Part shown: piece after piece, positions 18,901 to 29,460 of the stretch | Layout of the letters: every line of letters starts with the position of its first letter | Position numbering within the stretch: the first letter of the stretch is position 1 | Assembly: GCA_004431415.1 (NCBI GenBank) | Contig: QPMI01000030.1 | Span: 1-34,208, forward strand | Length of the DNA: 34,208 nucleotides | Direction of reading: 5' to 3' | Source of the DNA: Cyanophora paradoxa | Taxonomy: Eukaryota; Glaucocystophyceae; Cyanophorales; Cyanophoraceae | Notes under the pieces: model-generated | The model's input: the letters and a program-made list of their open reading frames with translations, nothing else | Told to the model about the DNA's origin: nothing | Databases searched by the model: none | Made by a program: the position numbers and the translations under genes

Positions 18901-20850
18901 TAGTGACCCTTGGGCCCGTTCCTATTCCTGCTCTCGCTGCCCCTCTCGACGCTCCTTTTCCCCCATTCCCTGCGGTCCCGATCCCTGTGCTCCTTGGCCC
19001 GCTGGCCCCGCCTCTACCTCCTCCCTCCTTACAACTTGCTGTCACGGGGCCTCTTCACTTGCCTGTTCCCCGGCAGGTCCCTGGTCATCTTGCAGCTCCG
19101 TACCCCTTCTTACCTCTTCCCCTTGCTCCTCCACTTCCGCCCCCGCGTGGCCCTCTTTCTGACGTCCTCCTGGTTCAGCCCCCTCTTCAGCCCATCCTTC
19201 TTGCCCCCGCTTCTGCAACTGTGACGCCGGGCGGCACTATCTTTTTGCATGCCCCTCCCGCCACTACGTCCCGGTCTCTTTGCGTCTGCATCCACTTTCC
19301 CGGGTCCGCTTGCAGGCCCCTCGCCTCCAGAGCTCGCCATCACTTCGGCCTCCCTCGCCTCCGCTCTCGATTCTCCATACCCTTCGAATAGCCGCCTTCT
19401 CTCTCCTCCTCCGCCCTCCCTCCCCCCTCGAGCTCCGGGTCCTCGGCCTCTGCTCCGCTTCCGAGTGTTGGCGAGACTGTCCTCTTTTCGGTCTCCCCGT
19501 CATTCCGGCTCCCTGCTCCCCTTCGGCGCCTCGGGTCCCATCTGCGGGTCCTCTCCCGCTTCCTGGCGCTCGTGAGATTCGCCGCCGGCGCCCTCGTCAG
19601 GCCCTTGCGCACTCGAGCTCGTCTCTCTCTGCGCCGCCCATGACCCCGTGTCATCTGATCCGGCGCCACCTGACCTTTCTCCTGCTTCGCTGCCCTCTCT
19701 TCGGCGCCGGCAGCGATCCCCGTCACCTGTTCGCGGCCCTTCCCCTGCCTCCGGATCCGACCCTTCCTCGGCTCCCTCCTCGCCTCTTCCGTCTCGTAGG
19801 CCTCCGCCGCGTTCCCGTCGGCGGATCTCTCGATCGACCCTGGACTCTCCGCCTGCCACTGTCTGCGGGGTACCTCCGCCACCGTGTTCGGCGCCGGCTG
19901 TCAGTACTTTGCTCGGTAGCTCCCCCGTCGTGGCTCCTCGGGGGCCTCTTCGTCGTCGTCGTTCGCTGGGTTCCGGCTCCGGGTCAGATTTCTCGCCGGG
20001 CTTACCTTCTAGATCTCCTGGCTCTGCTCCTGGGCCCTCAGCTCCGGGACCGGCTTCCCCGATCTCCTCCCGGACTCGTGGTCGTACCCGTCGCCGGCTT
20101 GCCGTGCCTGCGTCTCCTTCTACTTCCCTCCGGCGGTTTGCCGGGCCGGACCCTCCGGCCTTTGTTCTTGATACCGGACCGCCGCCTTTGCCTTCGTCTT
20201 CTGCTTCGCTGGTCGTATCCCGCCGGCGCCGGCGTACTTCGTCTTATAGTTTAGTTCGGTCTAGTTCGGATTCTGATCGTAGTGCTGATGCTAGAGTTAG
20301 TTTCAATACTAGCTATAGTCCTCGTGCTCGACCTGTTGTTCGCCGTCGTTTGCAGTTCGACTGCCCGCCTCGACCCCGGCCGGCTTTAGTGATTCCTTTG
20401 ACTGTCCTTTTGCCTGCTCTTGATCCGCCTGCTCCGCCTCCTGTGTCCTCCTCGACCTCGTGCCGTAGCTCTGCCCTTTCGCGTCGTCCTGCTTCGCCTC
20501 CGCCTCCGCGTCGTCTTGTTGTTCCTCTTACTTGTCTGCTTCCTGTTATTTATCTTTCTCAAATTTGTCCTCCGCTTCTTAGTGATGTAATTCCTTCCGA
20601 TATTGATGGTATCTCTAGCTCTGGCTCTTCTTCGTGTCAGTCATCCTCTGTCCCTAGATCTGCTCGATTTCTCGTCTCTTCTCGATCTGTCTCGAGCTCC
20701 GTGTCTTTTCTTTTTATTGTCGATTTTGGCTCTTTGTCTTATCTTTCTTCGTGCTCTTGTCTTAGTTATTTTGCTTTTTTGTCTTTATGCCCCCTGGGCA
20801 GCCCCCGCAGTGCTGGTGTCTAGAGACTGTGGCCGGTAATTTACCAAAAA
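18901..20850. other. Pyrimidine-rich segment with long low-complexity frames, nature uncertain
   Basis: The plus strand is dominated by C and T for almost 2 kb, and the base mix drifts from C-rich (near 19,000) to T-rich (near 20,700). Several long frames are open on both strands because stop codons are rare in such sequence. The longest, 19648-20823 plus, would encode a 391-aa Pro/Ser/Arg-rich protein with no domain. A run of A12 follows at 20,847. It could be a disordered-protein exon, a decayed retroelement or simple skewed intergenic DNA. I see no splice or domain evidence to prefer one. Confidence 0.4.
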
Positions 20851-20913
20851 AAAAAAACGCATTAATTTGGGGGCGCATTAATATCGAAGCGCTTACGGTT
20901 TTTACGGTTTTAC

Positions 20914-21039
20914 GTACCCCTGACGACTCTCTCTTTTGTACCCCTGACGACTCTCTCTCTTGTACCCCTGACGACTCTCTCTTTTGTACCCCTGACGACT
21001 CTCTCTCTTGTACCCCTGACGACTCTCTCTTTTTCCCTT
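20914..21039. repeat. 24-bp minisatellite, five copies
   Basis: Units begin with GTACCCCTGACGACTCTCTC at 20914, 20938, 20962, 20986 and 21010, exactly 24 bp apart. Unit ends alternate between TTTT and TCTT, so the array is a 48-bp dimer pattern. Further GTACCC motifs continue to about 21,225. Because 24 is a multiple of three, the minus strand reads an eight-residue repeat (RESSGVQK/E), but nothing else supports coding. Confidence 0.9.
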
Positions 21040-21229
21040 GTACCCAGCACTGATCGCTCTCATGTACCCCCTCCCAGTCACTTGCTTCCTTTTTGATTGC
21101 TTCGAATTCAGCTGCAGTGCGCGAGGACGCGCACTCGTGAAATAGTAACATATTGCAGCAGTGAAATACTGTCCAAGTCCCTGTAGCCCTGTACCCCTGT
21201 ACCTCAGTCTGCCTGTACCCCTAATACAC

Positions 21230-21780
21230 CACCTTGCCAGCTAACTACGCTGGCAATATATATAGCCGGCGCCTCTAGCCTATAGCTAGTAGATCTCGCC
21301 GACAGCACTGAGCAGCGCTCTGCGTCGAGTCTAGAATTCGAATCTCTATAGCTAGCGCTAGATCTGCCAGCCTGGCAGCCGCGCGCTCCCGGCCGCGGCC
21401 CGGCCCCCGGTAGCACTGAGCTCGAGCATGCACATATATGGTGGCAGCACGTATGACGGCTTTAATTTGCGCTAGCTCCCGGATCCCGGCGCGCGACCCA
21501 TCTCGAGCTCGCGTGCACCCTCTTATAAATTCAAGTAGCTATAGAGCGCTAGCATGCGCGCGCCCCTCGGCGCCGGCCGCGCGGCCGAGTGCTCCACTGC
21601 TCATGCGCATGCCATGATGATCACTAGTACTGCTCCGATGGCTCGTGCGCGCGCGCTCGCGCCGCCGCGGCGCGCGGCCGCGCGATCATCAGAGTCATGG
21701 CATGCGACGTTAACGTTAACGTTAACGTTCGACTTCGAATTTAATTCAAATGATCATGATTTAAATTTGCGGCCCTGGGG
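21230..21780. other. Intergenic DNA crowded with short perfect palindromes
   Basis: The stretch is packed with 6-10 bp palindromes: AGATCT, GAATTC, TTCGAA, AGCGCT, GAGCTC, GCATGC, GGATCC, GGCGCC, GCTAGC, TGATCA, ACTAGT, GCGGCCGC, TTAATT and ATTTAAAT. A 22-bp perfect palindrome made of tandem AACGTT/GTTAAC units lies at 21707-21728. Similar sequence appears at 26,660-26,720 (AGCTATAGCTATAGCTATAG). No gene is visible. Confidence 0.6.
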
Positions 21781-22134
21781 AGGGGAGTGTGGGCAGGCGG
21801 GGTACACATAATAAAAGCACGCTCTCTCTCAGCTTCCCTGCGGCCTTCGAGGCCACCACCTACCCGGAGCGGCCGAGCTTAGCTCGTGCCTTGAGGTCTC
21901 GTTCGAGCCTCTCTTTCGACTACCAGAAGCTTTAGTCCGGTACGCGCACGTGGCGATTCCCGCGGCGATTCCGTCCGGCGCCGGCGTTCGCCGACAGCCT
22001 TAGGGGAACATTTAGAACGTATAAACCCGTTTTATCAAGCTCGAACGGCCCGGTCGCCGCTGGACAGGTCAGCAACACGGACGCGCGCGCATTGCTAACA
22101 GTCTTCGCCGGCAGGTTACCCAGACGACTTCAAG
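21781..22134 (+). promoter_or_regulatory. Probable promoter/5' region of the starch synthase gene
   Basis: A TATA-like CATAATAAAAG lies near 21,808, followed by a CT-rich tract GCTCTCTCTCAGCTTCC that could hold the transcript start. From 21,850 to 22,134 no convincing exon can be fixed, but a possible upstream exon joined through GCCGGCAG at about 22,113 would read [12 protein letters not shown] into the first annotated codons. A targeting peptide, if any, should be sought here. Confidence 0.35.
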
Positions 22135-24685
22135 ATGAATATCGCACCGGTTCGCGCGTTTTAGTGCCGTTTTCAATCTTCAGAAAGAGCGCCGACGCCG
22201 CGAGGACAGGTTTCCGAGCTTCAGACCGCCATTGACCAGGCGGAGAAGAAGCTGACTATCGTTTTCATTGGGAGCGAATGCACTCCGTGGTCCAAGACCG
22301 GCGGTCTTGGCGACGTGAGCACCGCGCCGCATCTTCCGTTTTGCGTTTCGCTCACCTCGCCGGACCGCGCTTCCTTCGCAGGTCATGCGTGATCTTCCTG
22401 TCAATCTGGCTACTCGTGGCCACCGCGTGATGTCTATCCAGCCCCGGTATGACCAGGTGCGCTCGCGTGCGAGTTCCAGTGCGGCGCGCCGTTTCGTGCG
22501 CCGACGCGCCCGCAGTACTTCGACGCCTGGGACACCTCCGTCCGCACCTCCGTCAAGGTGAACGGCAAGATGGAGGAGGTCGGCTTCTTCCACATGTGCG
22601 CTCTTTCTGAGTGTGGGGGCGGGCGGCCCCGTCGCTATAAGATGTCTGGAGAAAAGAAAAGGATGAACTGAGCGTTGCTCATTTACACTGCTGCTTCCCT
22701 CGCTGACCCCCGGTCGACTCAGCACCGCCAAGGGCGTAGACCGCGTGTTCATCGACCACCCCTGGTTCCTGGCCAAGGCGCGTGCATTCCAAACTTTCTC
22801 GCCGCTTCGCTCTTGCTCTCCTTCTTACTCTCTTTCGCGCAGGTCTGGGGGACGACGGGCAACAAGCTGTACGGCGCCAAGACCGGCGTCGACTACCCCG
22901 ACAACCCCCTGCGCTTCGCTCTGATGTGCCAGGCGGCGCTGGAGGCGCCCCTGCGCATCCCGCTGCCAGACCCGGCTGGCACAGTCTACGGCGAGGACGT
23001 CATCTTCGTCTGCAACGACTGGCACTCGGCGCTCGTCCCCATCTACCTGAAGGCCAACTACAAGACCCGCGGCCTCTACCAGAACGCGAAGAGCATCTTC
23101 CTCCTCCACAACGTGCGCCGGCCGCGCCGCGCCCCGCCGGGCCCCGCCGACGCCAACGCCGACGCCGACGCGGGCGCGCAGATCATCTACCAGGGCCGCT
23201 TCCCGCTCGAGTTCTGGCCGGCGCTGAACCTCCCCGAGGCGGCCAAGAAGGACCTCGTCTTCGAGTCCTGCTTCGCGCCCCCGCCCCTCGACGGCATCTC
23301 CGAGCAGCGTGCGTTGTGCCGGCTGCGCCGCCGCTCTCTCGCGCCGCGCCGCTGAGACGCCAGCGCGCAGCGATCATCTCGCTGAAGCCGATGGCCATGA
23401 TGAACTTCCTCCAGGCCGGCTTCATCCACGCGGACCGCATCTGCACGGTCTCGCCCCAGTTCGCCGCCGAGGTCGCCTCGGGCCCCCGCGGCGGCGTCGA
23501 GCTCGACAAGTACATCCGCGCCAAGGGCATCACCGTGCGCTAGCCCGCCCCGGGCCCCTCTCCGCCCGCTCGCCGGCGCCTGACGGCGGATGCGGGGCGC
23601 GCAGGGCATCATGAACGGGATGGACATCGAGATGTGGGACGCGAGCAAGGACAAGTTCCTCGTGACCAAGTACACCGCCTCGTCGGTGGACGAGGGCAAG
23701 GCCGCCAACAAGGCCGTCCTCCAGGCCGAGATGGGCCTCAAGGTCTCCCCCACGACCCCCCTCATCGCCTTCGTCGGCCGCCTCGACGACCAGAAGGGTC
23801 CGCGCGCCCGTCCCCGCGCCCTCTCGCCCCCGCACGCCTGACTCTCTCTCGCGCGCAGGCGCCGACTGCATGGTGGAGGCGATGCCGTACCTGGTGAACA
23901 CGCTCGGGGCGCAGGTCGTGTGCTACGGCTCGGGCCGTGAGGACATGGCAGCCAAGTTCAAGGCCCTCGAGAAGCAGTTCCCGGGCATGGCCAAGGGTAA
24001 GACCGCCTTCGTCCCCAAGGAGGAGCACACGGTGCGCCCCGCCTCCTCCCTCGAGCGGCCGGCCCGCGCGCCGGCGCCTCGCTCACGCGGGGCGGGGCGG
24101 CGCAGCTGATGGCCGGCGCCGACTACGTGCTGATGCCGTCGCGCTTCGAGCCGTGCGGGCTGGTGCAGCTGCACGCGATGAAGTACGGCGCGGTGCCGAT
24201 CGTGTCGTGCACGGGCGGCCTCAAGGACAGCGTCATCCCGGAGTGCGGCTTCACCTTCGAGGAGATCCCCTCGCCCGAGTACCCCGGCATGAAGATCTCC
24301 CCCGAGCTCATCGCCAAGGGCACCAAGATCATCGAGGAGGGCTGCAAGGAGGCCCTCGCCGGCTACGGCTCCAAGGCCTTCGCCGGCATGCGCGCCGCCT
24401 GCATGAAGCAGGACTTCGCCTGGAAGAAGCGCGTCCTCGTCTACGAGAAGGTGCCCCCCGCCCTCTTCTTCCTTCTTCTTCCTTCTTCTTCTCACCGCGC
24501 GCGCTCAGGTCTTCTACGAGACCCTCGGCATCGACCGCGGCGCCCCGGTCACGGCCAAGGCCTCGCCCGTCGCCCCGGAACCCTCGGCGGCCCCCGCCCC
24601 GGCGACCATCTCGGCGGCCACCTCCGGGGGCATCCTCCCCGTCCCCAAGGCGGCCGCCCCCAAGGCCCCCAAGGTCGGCGCGTAA
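22135..24685 (+). CDS. GBSS1: Granule-bound starch synthase I-like glucosyltransferase (GT5), 12 exons
   Basis: Adds glucose from ADP- or UDP-glucose to amylose in starch granules. Exons: 22135-22149 (tentative), 22210-22314, 22382-22456, 22516-22595, 22723-22777, 22843-23112, 23182-23308, 23371-23534, 23605-23797, 23859-24031, 24106-24450, 24509-24685. All phases agree and give 592 aa, the usual GBSSI length. The product has KTGGLGD (nucleotide-sugar loop), [14 protein letters not shown] typical of [47 protein letters not shown] and [17 protein letters not shown] (C-terminal catalytic region). The end is a Pro/Ala-rich tail. The fifth intron starts GC (AAG|GCGCGT). The N-terminus MNIAPVSELQ lacks an obvious signal or transit peptide; an upstream exon may be missing. 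Confidence 0.9.
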
Positions 24686-25132
24686 GCACAGGCTCCGTTA
24701 GCATACGAACCGCGCCGGCCCGGGGGGAGCCCCAGGCCGGCCCCGCGCGCACTGCATTTTTGAGAGTTACGCCCGCCACACGGCGGGTGTACGTTAGATG
24801 TCTTCCGTGTCGCACTCCCTCTAGTGCTTGTACCATTTATGCTTCACCATTTCCGTCTCGGAGGATCCTTTAGCGGATTCCTGTGCATTGCTTTTGTCAC
24901 TTTCGCATAATGTCTTCGCAGTTGTTCAGAGACCCCAAAGCAGTGTACAGACTGCCGTGTGCTGCCTTAGAGCCTGTGTCATTTAATTAAAAACCAGCTT
25001 CGCGCCAATCACACGTGCAACTGCTGCAAGGAATGCCGGCGCCCAGCAGGCGGAGCGGATATCGATCTCATTAATGAAATAGACAGAGAGCACTCGCGCG
25101 CGGGCGCCGGCGCCCAACGCTCCGGTCCGCGC
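24686..25132. other. Intergenic region between convergent genes
   Basis: About 450 bp separate the stop codons of the starch synthase (+) and the HAD hydrolase (-). It has lower GC than the exons, with TTTAATTAAAAA near 24,980 and palindromic ATCGAT/CATTAATGA motifs near 25,060. It should hold both 3' ends. No ORF or RNA gene is visible. Confidence 0.5.
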
Positions 25133-26593
25133 TCAGCGCCCGGCGAAGGCGGGGAACTCGCCGATGGAGATGAAGCGGTACCGCGGGTTCCTCCCCGCCG
25201 CCTCGCGCTCCGCCGGCGTGTTGTACCCCCAGTCCGCGAAGTACAGGCGCACCCCGTCCAGGTCCCGGTGCTTCGTCATCTCCTCCAGCGTCTCTGCGGG
25301 CGGTACCGGGGTACGGCGTTCAACGCGAGGGGCCGGGGGCCAGGGGGCGGGGGACGGGGGGGGTACCGAGGCGGTCCTCGACGAAGTGGAAGGTGCGCCC
25401 CTTGAGGTCCTCGCGGCCCATGAGCCCCGAGAGCACGCCCGCCTTCTCCGCCCCCGTCCGCACCTGCCAGGCGCCCCCGGGCGGCTCGGGCGAGGGGTAG
25501 CCGCGTACCCCGCGACCCGGCCGCATGCGCACCGCGAAGATGTTGTTGTTGTCCGCGGCGACCTGAGAGGGGGAGGGAGATAGGTCAGGGGCGGGGCGGG
25601 GCGGGGCGGGGCGAGAGGCTCACCCCGTAGGACTGGAGGAGGGTGCGGGCGAAGCGGCGCTGCTTGGTGGTGATGATGAAGAGGGGCAGGTCGGCGGGGA
25701 GCGAGCGCAGCGCCTCCGCCGTGCCCGGGAAGGACCGGTTCGTCGCCACCCACGACTCCAGGTCCTCCTGCGCCCGCCCGCCCCGCCCGCTCAGCGCGCG
25801 CCGGGGCGCGCCGGGGCGGGGCGGGGCGGGGCGGGGCGGGCGGGGCGGGGCGGGGCGGGGCGGGGCGGGGCGGGGCGGGGCGGGGCGGGGCGGGGCGGGG
25901 CGGGGCGGGGCGGGCCTTGATCCAGAGGTCGCGCTCGCCGCCGAACATGGCGATGGCCTCCTCCTTCGAGACCCCGAGCTCCGCGAAGAGCGCCGCGCAC
26001 ATCCCCTTGAAGTCCGCAAGGATCCGACCCTCCGGCACCCCCTCCACCATCATCCGCACCAGCGCCAGGTTCTCGAAGCCTGCGCCCGCCCCGCCCGGCT
26101 CGCGCCCTCCCAAGGCGCCCGCGGGGGAGGGGCGCCCCGCACCGGTCTCGATGACGGGCCGCAGGCGGCGGAACTGCTCGACGTATGCGCTGGGGTCTAC
26201 GTCGGGCGCGTAGTCCGGCCAGCGCCTCCGCACGGCCCGGAACGCCGAGTACATCGTCTCGTCCGCACTATCGCAGATCACGCCGTCGAAGTCGAGCGCG
26301 AGCACATCGTTGCCGGTCAGGTCCCAGCCGGTCGGGCGGCCGCCAGCCTGCATACGGGGCTCCGCGTGGCTGGGTCCCGCTTTCGACGAGCCCCCGACGG
26401 CTTTCGCCGCCCCCAACGCCAAGCCGCACCACCGCAGCGCGAAGCTGCGTTCGGCGCGCGCGCCGAAGAACAGCGTTGCGATCCGCCTGGACCGCCCGGG
26501 CTGGGCCGTCCGCGTTGCGCTGGTCACGTGCGGCTGCTGCGCGAGCCGCAGGGGAGCGGGGACGCCGGAAACGAAAGCTGGCCCGCTGCTCAT
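25133..26593 (-). CDS. HAD-superfamily hydrolase, possibly organelle-targeted, 5 exons
   Basis: Haloacid-dehalogenase-fold phosphatase-like enzyme. Exons (minus): 26593-26143, 26079-25916, 25767-25624, 25562-25367, 25293-25133, in consistent phase, 371 aa. Motif I is LALDFDGVICDS with the nucleophile and acid/base aspartates; motif II is the threonine pair of FIITTKQ; motif IV candidates are FHFVEDR and FADWGYNTP. Between motifs I and II lies a helical cap of about 130 residues. The first 85 residues are Arg/Ala/Ser-rich with few acids and could be a transit peptide. Motif order and length recall a plant/cyanobacterial HAD family of unknown substrate. Intron 2 begins GC (AAG|GCCCGC) and is filled by a GGGGC repeat. 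Confidence 0.8.
   Translation of the reverse strand: MSSGPAFVSGVPAPLRLAQQPHVTSATRTAQPGRSRRIATLFFGARAERSFALRWCGLALGAAKAVGGSSKAGPSHAEPRMQAGGRPTGWDLTGNDVLALDFDGVICDSADETMYSAFRAVRRRWPDYAPDVDPSAYVEQFRRLRPVIETGAGRPSPAGALGGREPGGAGAGFENLALVRMMVEGVPEGRILADFKGMCAALFAELGVSKEEAIAMFGGERDLWIKARPAPPRPAPPRPAPPRPAPPRPAPPAPPRPAPPRRAPARAERAGRAGAGGPGVVGGDEPVLPGHGGGAALAPRRPAPLHHHHQAAPLRPHPPPVLRGEPLAPPRPAPPLTYLPPPLRSPRTTTTSSRCACGRVAGYAATPRPSRPGAPGRCGRGRRRRACSRGSWAARTSRGAPSTSSRTASVPPPSPAPWPPAPRVERRTPVPPAETLEEMTKHRDLDGVRLYFADWGYNTPAEREAAGRNPRYRFISIGEFPAFAGR
25812..25914 (+). repeat. (GGGGC)n microsatellite inside a HAD-gene intron
   Basis: About 20 tandem copies of GGGGC, interrupted once by GGGC, occupy most of the 148-nt intron 25768-25915. 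Read with the gene (minus strand) the transcript carries (GCCCC)n; the opposite strand could form G-quadruplexes. Shorter runs of the same unit occur in introns near 25,590, 28,190, 29,040, 32,350 and 33,130. Confidence 0.9.
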
Positions 26594-27054
26594 ACCTGTG
26601 GAAACGAGTGCTCCCGGCGCTACGAGGAGCTGAAGGCCTACTAGGTTAGAGAGCCGCCGCAGAGCTAGCTATACTAGCTATAGCTATAGCTATAGAGATC
26701 TATAGCTGGAGAGCAGAAGTCCGTGGCCGCGAGAGCGCGTACCCCCGAAGCCAGAAGCTTAACCGCGCGCGAGATCTAGACGGCTGATCGAGTCGACGTC
26801 GATGGAATCGAACCGCAATTGCCTGCGTGACTGTGTACATGTACATGTTGTCTGCAGGCTTTTCGCCGCGGTAGTGGACAACCGCGTCTAGCTCCGGATC
26901 CTGCGTAATCCGCAGCTAGTCTGCCTGCGTATGCGCAAAATATATACGATGGAATTAAAGCAATAATATTTCTAAAACTATTCCGAGCTGAAAGCTCGAG
27001 CAAAGCGGGGGCCCAGACTGACGCAGACGGGAAGGCAGCGCGGCGAGCGAGCCC
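26594..27054. other. Intergenic region with tandem CTATAG/AGCT motifs
   Basis: Lies between the HAD start (divergent side) and the 3' end of the coiled-coil gene, both on the minus strand. It contains GAGCTAGCTATACTAGC, then AGCTATAGCTATAGCTATAG at 26,670-26,690, AGATCT and TCGACGTCGA-like palindromes, and an AT-rich patch near 26,940-26,980. It should include the HAD promoter. No ORF stands out. Confidence 0.5.
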
Positions 27055-27082
27055 TCACCCCGCGCCGGCGCCGGCCCCGGAT

Positions 27083-27116
<34 letters not shown>

Positions 27117-29275
27117 TCACCTCGCCGACGACCCGCTCGGCCCGCACCGAGTCAGTGCTGGGCTTCCGGTGCACAGCAGCCGGCGGGTGGTCGGAGGAGG
27201 CCTCGGGGGCCGGCGCGGGCCCCGCGGGCGGGGCGACGGAGAGCGCGGGGGCGGCCGCGTTGGCCGCGGGCGCGATGGGGGACGCCCCTAGCCGCTCCGC
27301 GAGGCCCGTCTGCGCGGGGGAGGGGCCGGTCGGCTCCGAAGCGGGGCGGGGGCGGGAAGGGCAGAGCGGGCGGTGCGAGCGGGCGGTGCGGCGCACGACG
27401 CGGCGGTCGAGGGCGGCGAAGCGGTCGCGGGCGCCGTCGCGCTCCCTTCGCAGCTCGTTCCGCACGCTCTCCGCCGCAGCGCCCACGACCACAACCTGGC
27501 GTGGGAGCGTCGGCGTGGGCACAGGCACCTACTAGTAGATGGGGAGATGGGGGGGGGGGGGGGGGGGGTACCTGTGTGGAGAGGGCGTCGAGGCGGGCGC
27601 CGAGGGAAGCGACGTCGCGGGCGAGGCCGGCGCGCGTGGCCGGCGCCGCGGGGCCATCCGCCATCCTGCGCGGCCCAGCGTGAGCCGACGTCCGAGCAGC
27701 TGAAACAGATGGAAGGAAGCGGGAACCCCGAGGGCCGCCGGACGCTGGCGGCGGGCCTGGGCGGCTCGCCGTTGAGGAAGGCGCGCGTCGCCTCCGCCAG
27801 CGCCTCCAGCGCCTCCAGCCGCCGCTCGAGGTTCGGGTCCGGCGCGAGGCTGATCCGCCGCGCCGACGCGGGGCTCGTCGGGGCCGGGCCGGCCGGGCGG
27901 AGCTCGTGGGAGGACGAGGCGGCCGGGCCGGGGGCCGTCCCCCGGGCGTCCATCTCCGAGAGGGCGCCCCGCAGGTCCCGCTCGCCGTTCTGCGCGCGCG
28001 GAGCCGTCAGCGGGCCCCGAGGCGGAGTGGGCGGGGCGGGGCGAGGCGGGGCGGGAGAGGGCGGGCCTGGAGCTCGGCGACGGCGACGAGGAGGGAGTCG
28101 ACGGCCTGCAGCTTGCCCCGCATCCCCCGCATCTCCTCCATCTCCTGCCCCGCCCTCGTCTCGCGCGCGCACGGGCGCGGGCGCGGGCGGGCGGGGCGGG
28201 GCGGCTCGGACGTTGCGGAGGGCGGAGGCCTCGGCGCGCATGGCGTAGAGGGCGGAGGAGAGCTCGGAGACCTCGTGCGCCAGCGCCTTGCACCCCTGGC
28301 ACGACGTCGACGCTGCCGCCGCCCCGCGTCAGGTAAAGCGAGGGGGCGGGCCGGGGGGCGGGAGGGGCGGGCGGGCCGCACTGCTGGCGGCGGAGCGCGT
28401 GAGGTCGGCAACGGCGGCCTCCATGGCCTGCTGCATGCCGGCGAAGCGGCCGTGCAGGAGCCCGAGCTCCGTCTGCTGCCGCTCCGAGAGCGTCACGTGC
28501 TTGCTCACCCCGCCCTCCAGCGCCTGGAGCCGCGACATGAGCGCCTGCAGCAGCTCGTCGCGCTCGTCCTTCTTCTCGCGGTGCGCCTGCGCGATCCGCT
28601 CGACGGCCGACTCGACGTGCGAGGCGACGGCGCGGTCGATGGAGGCTCCCAGCGAGCGCGCCGCGTCCAGCGCCGCCATGCTCGCGTGCGCCGGCGGCAG
28701 CGGCGCCCCGGCGGCGGGGCCGGCGGCGGCGAGGGCCCCTGCCGAGAAGATGCTGGCGGCGAAGCGCGAGACGGCCGAGTCGATGGAGCCGCGTACTGCC
28801 GCCTCCACCATCGCCTGCGTGAACATCGACTGGCCCGGCGGGTTCCACGCCTGGATCGCCGCCGGCACCGCTGGCGGGGTCGGCGGCTTCCCGCCCGCCC
28901 CCAGCTTGGCGCTCCGATCCCCCTCCGCCGTCTTCGGGGGGGAGACCGCCCGAGGCTCCTTCTGCTGCGCCGCCGCGGGGTCAGCGCCGCTCAGCGGGCG
29001 GGCGGGAGACTCGGAGGCGGCGAATCGGGCTAGCAGGGCGGGGCGGGGCGGGGCGGGCTGCTGACCCCCTGCTCATAAGTGATCTGACTGACTTCCGCGT
29101 AGCGCGGGAGGGAACCGGTGCTGCCGTGGCCCGGCGTCGAGTGTGGCCGAACGCGCGGGAGCTGCCCCGCCGAGGCAGACTGTGGCGTCCTCACTAGCTC
29201 GCGGTGTCCACCGTATGCATGTATCGCAGGCCCGTTGGTTTCCATGGCTAGAGGCGGCCTGCCGACGGCCGGCAT
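27055..29275 (-). CDS. Coiled-coil, low-complexity protein of unknown function, 7 exons
   Basis: Exons (minus): 29275-29066, 28964-28382, 28312-28212, 28144-28067, 27989-27757, 27665-27572, 27495-27055; phases agree, 579 aa. The N-terminus MPAVGRPPLAMETNGPA is disordered. Residues near the end of exon 2 form a helical stretch (ASHVESAVERIAQAHREKKD, ELLQALMSRLQALEGGVSKH), followed by GCKALAHEVSELSSALYAMR, EMEEMRGMRGKLQAVDSLLV and LERRLEALEALAEATRAFLN: four coiled-coil blocks, roughly one per exon. The C-terminus is Ala/Pro-rich. Introns 4 and 5 begin GC (CAG|GCCCGC); intron 6 contains G20 on the plus strand. Could be a cytoskeletal or tethering protein; no family recognised. Confidence 0.65.
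27549..27568 (+). repeat. G20 homopolymer in an intron
   Basis: Twenty consecutive G on the plus strand, equal to C20 in the transcript of the coiled-coil gene, directly after the donor CAG|GTACC. Confidence 0.95.
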
Positions 29276-29460
29276 CGTGCTGCTGCGCTCGTTGAGAGGT
29301 GAAAAGAAGCTGCGGTTGCTTAGCTAGACGCTTGTTGCACTGGCTGGGTGGTCGGCCGTCTTAAGCTACGGCGAAGCGGCCTCGTCTCGTTTCGTCTCCA
29401 AAGAGGGGTAGAGCCTGTCACGCGCTTAGAGGGGTATAGACCGTTTGCGAAGGGACTTCG
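29276..29460. promoter_or_regulatory. Divergent promoter between the coiled-coil and PIN/RS genes
   Basis: 185 bp between two start codons facing away from each other. It must contain both promoters. No clear TATA box; the sequence has AGCTACGGCGAAGCGG and TTAGAGGGGTATAGACC near the PIN start. Confidence 0.45.

Noticed and set aside
18901-20850. LINE or LTR retrotransposon
   Set aside because: The A12 run was suggestive, but no reverse transcriptase, integrase or long terminal repeat is visible.
20762-21151. Minus-strand protein with an eight-residue RESSGVQ repeat
   Set aside because: Explained by the 24-bp minisatellite; the flanks show no domain or splice support.
25643-26644. 333-residue plus-strand frame
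   Set aside because: It is antisense to the HAD gene, whose motifs and splice phases are clear.
27532-28848. 438-residue minus-strand frame
   Set aside because: It runs through introns in a different frame from the coiled-coil exons and carries no domain; GC-rich DNA simply lacks stops.
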